DNA from: JAAYGT01 sp050252075
GTDB lineage: Bacteria; Pseudomonadota; Gammaproteobacteria; Burkholderiales; Burkholderiaceae_B
Length of the DNA: 5,680 nt
Direction of reading: 5' to 3'
Assembly (NCBI GenBank): GCA_050252075.1
Contig: JBFWLP010000139.1
Coordinates: 1 to 5,680 of the forward strand
The notes beneath the pieces were generated by a model. It was given only the letters and a program-made list of their open reading frames with translations. It was not told where the DNA came from and ran no database searches. Of the stretch, positions 1 to 5,640 are shown one piece after another; the stretch's first letter is position 1, and each line of letters starts with the position of its first letter. Both the position numbers and the translations under genes were made by a program.

Positions 1-42
1 TTCCGATCTGCTGTAGGCATTGAAGTGCAGCGCAGCCGCTAA
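1..42 (+). CDS. folB: Probable C-terminal tail of dihydroneopterin aldolase FolB (5' partial)
   Basis: Frame 1 is open from the window edge to a TAA at 40-42 and encodes FRSAVGIEVQRSR. FolB proteins of betaproteobacteria usually end in a short strand of the type VGI/VxIERxR, and as I recall folB lies next to ttcA in Bordetella-type genomes. If correct, the enzyme converts 7,8-dihydroneopterin to 6-hydroxymethyl-dihydropterin in cytosolic folate synthesis. It ends 14 bp before the ttcA ATG, so the two are probably co-transcribed. Only 13 residues are visible, so the identification rests on a short motif and gene order. Any other protein ending in a similar strand would fit. Confidence 0.45.
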   Translation, partial: FRSAVGIEVQRSR

Positions 43-56
43 TTATTTCCCCCATC

Positions 57-1109
57 ATGCACGTTGACACCACCCCCATCGCTGTTCACACCGATCCCGA
101 GGCCGGCCCCGAACCCGCCGTCAATGCCGACCCGAAGGCACTACAACGCCAGCGGGTGAACGAGAACAAGCTGGAAAAACGGCTGCTGCGGGAAACGGGC
201 CGGGCAATCGCCGACTTCAACATGATAGAAGACGGCGACAAGGTGATGGTGTGCCTGTCAGGCGGCAAGGACTCGTACACACTGCTTGATTTGTTGCTGA
301 CGCTGCGTGAGCGTGCACCTATCCATTTTGATATCGTGGCGGTGAACCTGGACCAGAAGCAGCCAGGCTTTCCCGACCACATCCTGCCGGCTTACCTGGA
401 ATCGATCGGCGTGCCCTACCACATTGAAACCCAGGACACGTATTCCATCGTCACACGCGTTATTCCGGAAGGCAAAACCATGTGCTCGCTGTGCTCGCGT
501 CTTCGCCGGGGCATTTTGTACCGGGTCGCCGGCGAGCTGGGCGCCACGAAAATAGCGCTGGGGCACCACCGCGACGATATTCTGGGCACATTCTTTCTGA
601 ACCTCTTTTACGGCGGACGCATGAAAGCCATGCCGCCCAAGCTCATGTCCGATGACGGGCGGAATATTGTCATTCGCCCCATGGCTTATGTACCTGAAAA
701 AGACATCATCGCCTACGCAAACCTGAAAAAATTCCCCATCATTCCCTGCAATCTGTGCGGCTCGCAAGAGAACCTGAAGCGCAAGGAAGTAGCGCGCATG
801 ATTGCCGAATGGGACAAGCGCTTCCCCAGCCGGTCATGGAATGTATTCGGGGCGCTGCAGCGTGTGGTGCCCACCCACCTGATGGATCCGAAACTGTTTG
901 ATTTTTCGGGCCTGAAAGCCACAGGCCGGTCGGACCCCGACGGCGACAAGGCTTTCGATGACGAGAATTTCGACGCCCTGGAACGATTGCAAAGCCAGGC
1001 GGCACCCAGCGACGAAGCGGGTGACGACGCAAGCGAACCGGATGACGGCACAACCGAGCCAGCCTACTGGAACGCGCCTCGCGTGGTACGTCGCGCCCCG
1101 GCCGACTGA
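57..1109 (+). CDS. ttcA: tRNA 2-thiocytidine(32) synthetase TtcA
   Basis: Cytosolic ATP-dependent enzyme of the PP-loop superfamily that thiolates cytidine 32 in the anticodon loop of certain tRNAs, using an Fe-S cluster. The 350-residue product shows the ATP-binding PP-loop SGGKDS at residues 68-73, the family stretch VNLDQKQPGFP at 96-106, the cysteine pairs C143/C146 (CSLC) and C231/C234 (CNLC) expected to supply cluster ligands, GHHRDD at 169-174 and MPPKLMSDDG at 192-201. Similarity to E. coli TtcA (about 310 residues) as I recall it is continuous from about residue 33 to 290. The first 30 residues are a Pro/Ala/Asp-rich extension, and the last 60 are acidic and low in complexity. ATG at 57 is the first in-frame start. 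The next Met (residue 56) lies inside conserved sequence, so 57 is preferred although no Shine-Dalgarno is visible upstream. The stop abuts that of the convergent ubiX. Confidence 0.96.
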   Translation: MHVDTTPIAVHTDPEAGPEPAVNADPKALQRQRVNENKLEKRLLRETGRAIADFNMIEDGDKVMVCLSGGKDSYTLLDLLLTLRERAPIHFDIVAVNLDQKQPGFPDHILPAYLESIGVPYHIETQDTYSIVTRVIPEGKTMCSLCSRLRRGILYRVAGELGATKIALGHHRDDILGTFFLNLFYGGRMKAMPPKLMSDDGRNIVIRPMAYVPEKDIIAYANLKKFPIIPCNLCGSQENLKRKEVARMIAEWDKRFPSRSWNVFGALQRVVPTHLMDPKLFDFSGLKATGRSDPDGDKAFDDENFDALERLQSQAAPSDEAGDDASEPDDGTTEPAYWNAPRVVRRAPAD

Positions 1110-1136
1110 TCAGCGCGGATCGGCGGCCGGCCGGGC
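1095..1136. terminator. GC-rich inverted repeat across the ttcA/ubiX convergent stops
   Basis: Bases 1095-1104 (GCCCCGGCCG) can pair with 1128-1136 (CGGCCGGGC) as a 9-bp stem with one bulged C and a loop of about 23 nt. The loop contains both stop codons, which meet as TGATCA at 1107-1112. There is no gap between the genes, so any 3'-end signal must sit within coding sequence. No T-tract follows on either strand, so this is a weak candidate for an intrinsic terminator. It may only be a 3' stabilising hairpin or a by-product of GC-rich codons. Confidence 0.25.
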
Positions 1137-1703
1137 AATACCTTCCCAGTGCGGGCCCGGGACATGGATATCGAAAAGCTCAAGCACACGCGCCACCGTG
1201 TGATCGACCAGCTCGGCGATACTTTGCGGGTGATGGTAAAACGCCGGCAGCGGTGGAAAGATGATGCCACCCATTTCGGTAACCGCCGTCATGTTGCGCA
1301 AATGCGCCAGGTTCAAGGGAGTTTCGCGAACCATCATGACCAGGCGACGGCGCTCTTTCAGAGTGACATCGGCCGCCCGGGTAATTAGATTGTCGGAAAA
1401 CCCGTGAGCCACGGCCGCCAGCGTGCGCATGGAACAAGGCACCACCACCATGCCGGCGGTCGGATACCCGCCGCTGGACAACGTGGCGCCCACATCGCGG
1501 AAACTGTAAACGCAATCGGCCAGCCCGTGCACCTGGGCACGGGCGAGGTCCAGTTCGTATTTGATATTCAGTACGCCGGAAGGCGACACCACCAGATGGG
1601 TTTCAACGGTGGTGTGCTCACGCAGCAACTGCAGCATGCGTACCGCATAAATCGAGCCGGTTGCCCCGGTGATGCCGACAACCAGCCTGCGACGCGGTGT
1701 CAC
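1110..1703 (-). CDS. ubiX: Flavin prenyltransferase UbiX
   Basis: Joins dimethylallyl monophosphate to FMN to make prenylated FMN, the cofactor of UbiD-type decarboxylases in ubiquinone synthesis; a soluble flavoprotein. The 197-residue product has the full family length. It shows the N-terminal nucleotide-binding loop GITGATG (10-16), the Pad1/UbiX core PCSMRTLAAVAHG (89-101), and AADVTLKERRRL (110-121) with K116. It also has RETP with R126 and FPPLPAFYHHP (149-159) with Y156. E50, K116, R126 and Y156 align with active-site residues E49, K129, R139 and Y169 of the Pseudomonas enzyme as I remember it. The serine usual at position 15 is Thr here. Translation starts at GTG (1703-1701), overlapping the grxD TGA in a GTGA junction, which suggests translational coupling. 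A UbiX paralogue serving another decarboxylase cannot be excluded, but the operon position favours the housekeeping gene. Confidence 0.93.
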   Translation of the reverse strand: MTPRRRLVVGITGATGSIYAVRMLQLLREHTTVETHLVVSPSGVLNIKYELDLARAQVHGLADCVYSFRDVGATLSSGGYPTAGMVVVPCSMRTLAAVAHGFSDNLITRAADVTLKERRRLVMMVRETPLNLAHLRNMTAVTEMGGIIFPPLPAFYHHPQSIAELVDHTVARVLELFDIHVPGPHWEGIARPAADPR

Positions 1704-2026
1704 GCAAGCGCCCCGGCCTTTTTCAGTGCATCGGCCAGCTCGCCGTTTTCGTACATTTCGGAAATAATGTCGGAACCGCCAATGAACTCACCGCCGACAT
1801 AAAGCTGGGGAATGGTGGGCCAGTTGGAATATTCCTTGATGCCCTGGCGCACGTCCTCGTCGTCGAGAACATTCACTGTGACCAGCTTGGTAACGCCCGC
1901 CGCCTGCAACACCTGGATGGCGCGCCCCGAAAAACCGCACTGGGGAAACTGCGCGCTGCCTTTCATGAACAGCACAACCGGATTGGCTGTAACGGTTTCA
2001 CGGATGAAATCTTGAACGTCGCTCAT
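1700..2026 (-). CDS. grxD: Monothiol glutaredoxin GrxD (Grx4/CGFS type)
   Basis: Small cytosolic CGFS glutaredoxin that binds a glutathione-ligated [2Fe-2S] cluster and acts in Fe-S cluster transfer and iron homeostasis rather than general disulfide reduction. The 108-residue product has the lysine-containing MKGS (21-24), the active site CGFS (30-33), WPTIPQ with the cis-proline (69-74), and the glutathione-binding GGSD (83-86). This is the family's usual length. The ATG at 2026 is chosen over an in-frame TTG at 2044 because family members begin just before this point, a GAGAG purine stretch precedes the ATG, and the TTG would sit at the predicted transcript start of the promoter-like site just upstream. 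It lies 22 bp after prmC and overlaps ubiX by 4 bp. Confidence 0.95.
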   Translation of the reverse strand: MSDVQDFIRETVTANPVVLFMKGSAQFPQCGFSGRAIQVLQAAGVTKLVTVNVLDDEDVRQGIKEYSNWPTIPQLYVGGEFIGGSDIISEMYENGELADALKKAGALA

Positions 2027-2048
2027 GGTGCTCTCACTTAACAAAAAA

Positions 2049-2885
2049 CTAATTATAAATTCCGCCGGTCACGCGTTCGATACCCGCAAGGTCGCGAATA
2101 CTTCGTACATCGTGCAGGCCGGCCTGACGACACAACTGCCGGACAGCTGCGGCCTGATCCCAGCCATGTTCAACATACAGCGCGCCGGAACGGTTCAGCC
2201 GCTGCTGCGCGCCATCGACAATAGCCCGCAACGCCTGCAGGCCATCGTGCTCATCGGTCAGGGCAAGTCGCGGTTCAAATCGCAGATCGCCCTGCTGCAA
2301 ATGCGTATCCAGCCGCGCAATATACGGCGGATTGGACACAATCAGATCAAAAGCCGCGTTGTCATCCAGGGCATCGTACCAGCTTCCTTGCAGAAACGTC
2401 ACAGACGCCCCCAGCGACGCGGCATTCTGGCGCGCAATCGCCAGCGCCTCGGCACTGGCGTCGGTGGCGACCACCCGGGCGTTCGGGCGCGCCAGCGCAA
2501 CGGACACTGCAATCGCACCGGACCCGGTGCCCAGATCCAGCACGCTGGCCGGCCGGTCGGGTGGCAAGCACGCCAGCGCGACCTCGACCAGCACCTCGGT
2601 GTCGGGGCGAGGAATCAGGACCGCCGGGCTAACCTTGAACCTATGGCCCATGAATTCCCGCTCGCCAAGAAGATAGGCCATGGGCTCGCCGGACAGCCGC
2701 CGCTGCGCCAGGCGTTGGTAGGCCCGGACCGACGAGGAGGCCACGGGATCGGTATCGTGCGCAATGAGCCAACTGTGCGACACACCCAGCACATGCTGCC
2801 ACAACAACCGTTGCTCGTTGCGCGGCAACGGGTCACCACCCGCCAGGCTGCGCAACGTTACCGGAGTGTTATCCCGCAGTTCCAT
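2049..2885 (-). CDS. prmC: Peptide chain release factor N5-glutamine methyltransferase PrmC
   Basis: SAM-dependent methyltransferase (also called HemK) that methylates the glutamine of the GGQ motif in RF1 and RF2, raising termination efficiency. The 278-residue product has an N-terminal helical substrate-binding domain (about 1-85), then RPDTE (93-97), the SAM-binding loop VLDLGTGSG (115-123), the acidic strand end TDAS (141-144), and the catalytic NPPY (185-188). It closes with the Rossmann-type fold, and the length matches the family. The ATG at 2885 is preceded by AGGG about 7 nt upstream, a reasonable Shine-Dalgarno. It follows its substrate gene prfA by 12 bp, the arrangement seen in many bacteria. 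The old name hemK reflects an early, incorrect link with haem synthesis due to nearby hemA. Confidence 0.97.
   Translation of the reverse strand: MELRDNTPVTLRSLAGGDPLPRNEQRLLWQHVLGVSHSWLIAHDTDPVASSSVRAYQRLAQRRLSGEPMAYLLGEREFMGHRFKVSPAVLIPRPDTEVLVEVALACLPPDRPASVLDLGTGSGAIAVSVALARPNARVVATDASAEALAIARQNAASLGASVTFLQGSWYDALDDNAAFDLIVSNPPYIARLDTHLQQGDLRFEPRLALTDEHDGLQALRAIVDGAQQRLNRSGALYVEHGWDQAAAVRQLCRQAGLHDVRSIRDLAGIERVTGGIYN
2052..2080 (-). promoter_or_regulatory. Candidate internal promoter for grxD-ubiX
   Basis: On the - strand a perfect TATAAT lies at 2057-2052, across the prmC stop region. It is preceded by a 17-bp spacer and TCGAAC (2080-2075), which matches TTGACA at 3 of 6 positions. Transcription would begin near 2045, giving a leader of about 18 nt before the grxD ATG at 2026. 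The AT-rich patch (about 2040-2060) stands out in otherwise GC-rich DNA. The -35 element is weak, so this is a sequence-based prediction only. Confidence 0.4.
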
Positions 2886-2897
2886 GACGCAACCCTG

Positions 2898-3977
2898 TTA
2901 ATCCTGCCCCAGAGCCGCAAGCTGCTCTGCCTGATGCTCGGCCAGCAGGGCATCGGTCAGCTCCCGCAGGTCACCTTCCATAATGGCACCCAGCTTGTAC
3001 AGGGTTAAATTAATGCGGTGATCCGTCACCCTGCCCTGCGGGTAGTTGTAGGTGCGTATGCGCTCCGAGCGATCCCCCGAGCCCACCAGGCTTTTGCGAT
3101 GGGCGGCCTCTTTGGCATGCGCCTCTTGCAGCTGCATGTCTTTCAAACGCGCCGCCAGCACCTGCATGGCCTTGTCCCGGTTGCGATGCTGGGAACGGTC
3201 GTCCTGACACTCCACCACCAGCCCGGTGGGAAGGTGGGTAATGCGCACGGCCGAATCGGTTTTGTTCACGTGCTGGCCACCAGCACCGCTGGCCCGGAAA
3301 GTATCGATACGCAAGTCGGACGAATTGATTTCAATATCGGTCAGCTCGTCGGCCTCGGGCATGATGGCCACGGTGCAGGCCGACGTGTGAATACGACCCT
3401 GGGCCTCGGTGGCCGGCACCCGCTGTACGCGATGGGTACCCGACTCAAATTTCAGGCGCCCGTACACACCGTCACCATCAATACGTGCAATGACCTCTTT
3501 GTAACCGCCCACTTCCGAGTCATTGGCCGACATGATCTCGACCCGCCACCCCTGGCCTTCGGCAAAACGGGTGTACATACGCAACAGATCACCCGCAAAC
3601 AGGGCGCTTTCGTCACCCCCGGTACCCGCGCGTATTTCCAGAAACACACTGCGGGTGTCATTCGGATCTTTGGGCAACAGCAGGATCTGCAATTCGCCGG
3701 CCAGCTTTTCAAGCGTTTCCTCGCCCTGCTCCAGCTCTTCATGGGCCATGGCTTTCATTTCCGGATCCGACATCATCTCGCGTGCCGCCTGCATATCCTG
3801 TTCGGTACGGATGTAGTCGTTGAAAACGACTACCACCGGCTCCAGCTCCGAACGCTCGCGCGACAGCTTGCGAAAACGGTCCATATCGCCGGCGATTTCA
3901 GGTTCGGACAACATGGCATCGACTTCGACAAGACGTTGTGCCAACTGTTCCAGCCGGCTTCGCATGGAGGTTTTCAT
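2898..3977 (-). CDS. prfA: Peptide chain release factor 1 (RF1)
   Basis: Class I release factor that reads UAA and UAG in the ribosomal A site and triggers peptide release. The 359-residue product matches E. coli RF1 in length and throughout as I recall it. It shows RAGTGGDE (116-123), the codon-recognition tripeptide PAT (188-190, in RVPATEAQGRIHTSA), and the peptidyl-transferase motif GAGGQ (231-235) with Q235 as the PrmC methylation target. The C-terminal GSGDRSERIRTYNYPQGRVTDHR region is at 299-321. PAT rather than SPF identifies RF1, not RF2. The ATG at 3977 is chosen because MKTSMRSRLEQ aligns with family N-termini; a second ATG (residue 5) is possible. Neither has a Shine-Dalgarno: an 18-nt pyrimidine tract (3999-3982) ends 4 nt before the start. 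Confidence 0.98.
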   Translation of the reverse strand: MKTSMRSRLEQLAQRLVEVDAMLSEPEIAGDMDRFRKLSRERSELEPVVVVFNDYIRTEQDMQAAREMMSDPEMKAMAHEELEQGEETLEKLAGELQILLLPKDPNDTRSVFLEIRAGTGGDESALFAGDLLRMYTRFAEGQGWRVEIMSANDSEVGGYKEVIARIDGDGVYGRLKFESGTHRVQRVPATEAQGRIHTSACTVAIMPEADELTDIEINSSDLRIDTFRASGAGGQHVNKTDSAVRITHLPTGLVVECQDDRSQHRNRDKAMQVLAARLKDMQLQEAHAKEAAHRKSLVGSGDRSERIRTYNYPQGRVTDHRINLTLYKLGAIMEGDLRELTDALLAEHQAEQLAALGQD

Positions 3978-3981
3978 AATC

Positions 3982-3999
3982 AGGGAGGAAAGAAGAAAG
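3982..3999 (-). promoter_or_regulatory. Pyrimidine-only prfA leader lacking a Shine-Dalgarno
   Basis: Bases 3982-3999 are all purines on the + strand, so the prfA mRNA carries 18 consecutive pyrimidines ending 4 nt before the AUG, including CCUCCC. This is the opposite of a Shine-Dalgarno and even resembles the anti-SD. U/C-rich leaders can bind ribosomal protein S1, so S1-dependent initiation or coupling to upstream translation is a plausible inference. The composition is plain to see; the function is not shown. Confidence 0.45.
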
Positions 4000-4003
4000 T
4001 GGC

Positions 4004-4045
4004 AAAAAGAGGGTGCGGGCAGGCAGCCTGCCGCAGGATGCCCGC
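4004..4045 (-). terminator. Hairpin plus U-tract between hemA and prfA (terminator or attenuator)
   Basis: On the - strand the RNA can fold GCGGCAGG (4034-4027), loop CUG, then CCUGCCCGC (4023-4015), an 8-bp stem with one bulged C. It is followed 6 nt later by a U run (4008-4004). An alternative longer pairing joins 4045-4039 with 4021-4015 (7 bp, perfect). A third small hairpin (GCCC-UUGC-GGGC, 4051-4040) competes with that outer stem. The U-tract is offset from the stem, so termination is likely partial. No -10-like element is visible between this hairpin and prfA. Read-through from hemA into prfA is therefore the simplest reading, making this an attenuating rather than absolute terminator. 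Confidence 0.4.
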
Positions 4046-4062
4046 AAGGGCGGACAGCAACG

Positions 4063-5337
4063 CTAACGACGCCTTTCGACGGACGGTTCCAGACGCGGAA
4101 GCAGAGCCATGAGCTGCCTGCGCTCGTCGGCCTGGCTGTGATTCAGGGCGGACAAAGGCCCGTGCATGTATTTATGCGTTAACCCGTGGGCCAGATGTTC
4201 AAGAACCGTTTCCGGATCCACCCCGCGCGCCAGCAAACGACGCGCGCGGTCGAGCTCGGCCTGGCGCACCGCCTCGACCGATTGCTGAAAATGCACAATG
4301 GCGGGCACGACTTCACGCGTTTGCAGCCAGTGCATGAAATGCTGCACACGTGTTTCGATAATGGCCTCGGCCTGAACCACTGCGGCGCGGCGGGCATCGG
4401 TAGCGCTTTGCACCATACGGCCCAGGTCGTCGACCGAATACAGGTACACATCGGCCAGGCGACCGACTTCGGTTTCAATGTCGCGCGGCACGGCAAGGTC
4501 GACCATGACCATGGGACGGTGGCGGCGCTGGCGAGTGGCGCGTTCGACCATGCCCAGACCCAATATGGGCAGGGAACTGGCCGTACAGGACACGATAATG
4601 TCGAACTCGGCGATGCGCTCGGGCAAATCGGACAGACGCATGCTCTTGGCCACAAAACGCGAAGCCAGCTGCTCGGCACGTTCGAGCGTGCGATTGGCCA
4701 CCACCATGGCACGGGGTGACGACGCGGCAAAATGCGTGGCACAGAGCTCGATCATTTCGCCGGCACCGATAAACAGCACACTGGCCTGGGTAAGGTCGCC
4801 AAACACACGCTCGGCCAGACGGACAGCCGCCGCCGCCATGGAAACCGAATGCGCGCCAATGGCAGTTTGCGAGCGCACTTCCTTGGCCACCGAAAACGTG
4901 CGCTGAAAAAGCTGATGCAACAAGGTGCCCAGCGAGCCGGCCTGCTCAGCCGCCCGCACCGCCTCTTTCATCTGGCCGAGGATCTGTGGCTCGCCCAGCA
5001 CCATGGAATCGAGCCCGCTGGCCACGCGAAACGCGTGCCGCACGGCGTCGTTGCGCTGATACTGGTACAAGTGCGGCGCCAGGTTACCGGCTTCCAGACG
5101 GTTGAATTCAGCCAGCCACGCGGGCAGCTGCTGCGTAACCTGCGGCTCGGCCGCACAGTAGATTTCCGTACGGTTGCAGGTGGAGAGGATGGCGGCCTCG
5201 CGCACCGAAGAGCCGAATGCCGTGCGCAACGCGTTCAGTGCCGGTTTCACGAGATCGACGGGAAAGGACACGCGCTCGCGCACCGACACCGGCGCGGAGA
5301 CATGATTCAGACCGAAGGTGAGAACATCAACCGACAT
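4063..5337 (-). CDS. hemA: Glutamyl-tRNA reductase HemA
   Basis: NADPH-dependent reductase that converts Glu-tRNA(Glu) to glutamate-1-semialdehyde, the first committed step of C5-pathway tetrapyrrole (haem) synthesis; a cytosolic dimer. The 424-residue product shows FGLNHVSAPVSVRE (8-21), the catalytic cysteine C54 in LSTCNRTE (51-58), and GLDSMVLGEPQILGQ (108-122). The NADPH-binding GAGEM (191-195) with ANRT (214-217) follows, and then a C-terminal helical dimerisation region. Length agrees with the family. The ATG at 5337 is preferred to an in-frame GTG at 5376. Family N-termini align with MSVDVL, and a TATAAT box at 5387-5382 would place the transcript start at or beside the GTG. No strong SD precedes the ATG. 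It is first in the hemA-prfA-prmC-grxD-ubiX series and divergent from tRNA-Phe. Confidence 0.96.
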   Translation of the reverse strand: MSVDVLTFGLNHVSAPVSVRERVSFPVDLVKPALNALRTAFGSSVREAAILSTCNRTEIYCAAEPQVTQQLPAWLAEFNRLEAGNLAPHLYQYQRNDAVRHAFRVASGLDSMVLGEPQILGQMKEAVRAAEQAGSLGTLLHQLFQRTFSVAKEVRSQTAIGAHSVSMAAAAVRLAERVFGDLTQASVLFIGAGEMIELCATHFAASSPRAMVVANRTLERAEQLASRFVAKSMRLSDLPERIAEFDIIVSCTASSLPILGLGMVERATRQRRHRPMVMVDLAVPRDIETEVGRLADVYLYSVDDLGRMVQSATDARRAAVVQAEAIIETRVQHFMHWLQTREVVPAIVHFQQSVEAVRQAELDRARRLLARGVDPETVLEHLAHGLTHKYMHGPLSALNHSQADERRQLMALLPRLEPSVERRR

Positions 5338-5381
5338 AAGTTCGTTACAAGGCGGTTTCGCCGATTTTGGGAACACCCGAG

Positions 5382-5410
5382 ATTATAGACCGGTCGAGCA
5401 AAACAGGTTA
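5382..5410 (-). promoter_or_regulatory. Candidate hemA promoter
   Basis: A perfect TATAAT on the - strand at 5387-5382 sits about 45 bp upstream of the hemA ATG. With a 17-bp spacer the -35 position reads TAACCT (5410-5405), a poor match to TTGACA, so activator help or a weak promoter is possible. Predicted initiation near 5375 gives a 5' leader of about 38 nt. The element overlaps the candidate + strand tRNA promoter over nearly its whole length. Confidence 0.5.
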
Positions 5411-5414
5411 GAAT
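5386..5414 (+). promoter_or_regulatory. Candidate tRNA-Phe promoter
   Basis: TAGACC (5386-5391, 4 of 6 with TTGACA), a 17-bp spacer and TAGAAT (5409-5414, 5 of 6 with TATAAT) are followed by a GC-only discriminator (5415-5422). GC-rich discriminators are typical of stringently controlled stable-RNA promoters. Initiation near 5421 would give a leader of about 105 nt before the mature tRNA end. A second, weaker TATTAT at 5499-5504 would give a shorter leader but lacks a recognisable -35. A 5-bp hairpin (TTCGC 5512-5516 with GCGAA 5522-5526) abuts the mature 5' end, at the RNase P cleavage point. Confidence 0.5.
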
Positions 5415-5526
5415 CGCCCCCCTTTGCATGGGAAAACCACCCGTTCGGGATGAATTAAAAAAATTCTGTGGCGCCCAGCAAACAAAATTATTTTCGTGTA
5501 TTATTTCGTTTTTCGCCAAGCGCGAA

Positions 5527-5602
5527 GGCCTGGTAGCTCAGTCGGTAGAGCAGCGGATTGAAAATCCGCGTGTCGGTGGTTCGATTCCGCCCCAGGCCAC
5601 CA
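5527..5602 (+). tRNA. tRNA-Phe (anticodon GAA)
   Basis: A complete 76-nt cloverleaf. The acceptor stem GGCCTGG pairs with CCAGGCC, the D arm is GCTC/GAGC, and the anticodon stem is GCGGA/TCCGC. The loop TTGAAAA carries anticodon GAA at 5560-5562 and reads UUC/UUU. The variable loop is GTGTC, the T stem GGTGG/CCGCC has one G-U pair, and the T loop is TTCGATT. A73 and an encoded CCA close the gene. It resembles E. coli tRNA-Phe closely. It is transcribed away from hemA, and no clear terminator is visible in the 78 bases that follow. Its intact 3' end is a common attachment site for tyrosine-recombinase elements. Confidence 0.98.
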
Positions 5603-5610
5603 TCTCGCTG

Positions 5611-5640
5611 TTCCAGCACGTTCCAAAACCTCCCAAATCT
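5611..5640 (+). repeat. Three helically phased TTCCA-like repeats downstream of tRNA-Phe
   Basis: TTCCA begins at 5611 and 5621 and TCCCA at 5631, an exact 10-bp period. The repeats are followed by an A-rich stretch (5642-5648) and AATCAACATCTTAG (5648-5661). A related CCCAGGA closes the window at 5674-5680. Arrays of degenerate short repeats just past a tRNA CCA end are typical of the region between the attachment core and the integrase gene of P4-like or other tRNA-targeting islands. That function is inferred. No integrase is visible because the window ends. Confidence 0.4.

Noticed and set aside
1..9. TTCCGATCT matches the last 9 bases of a common Illumina adapter.
   Set aside because: The bases read in frame into a plausible FolB tail and the window edge is arbitrary. 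A 9-base match may be chance. It would matter only if a contig really starts here.
2025..3008. 327-codon + strand frame opposite prmC.
   Set aside because: It is antisense to a clear PrmC with intact motifs. Its Arg/Gln/His-rich composition is typical of shadow frames in GC-rich DNA.
3018..4112. Long + strand open frame antisense to prfA, with an AGGGAGG purine run and GTG at 3999 near its end.
   Set aside because: It is a GC-rich shadow of a highly conserved gene with no recognisable protein character. The SD-like run is the complement of the prfA pyrimidine leader, and the remaining 37 codons resemble nothing.
5307..5519. - strand 70-codon frame upstream of hemA.
   Set aside because: It overlaps both promoter candidates and the hemA start, has no family resemblance, and lies in a non-coding regulatory region.
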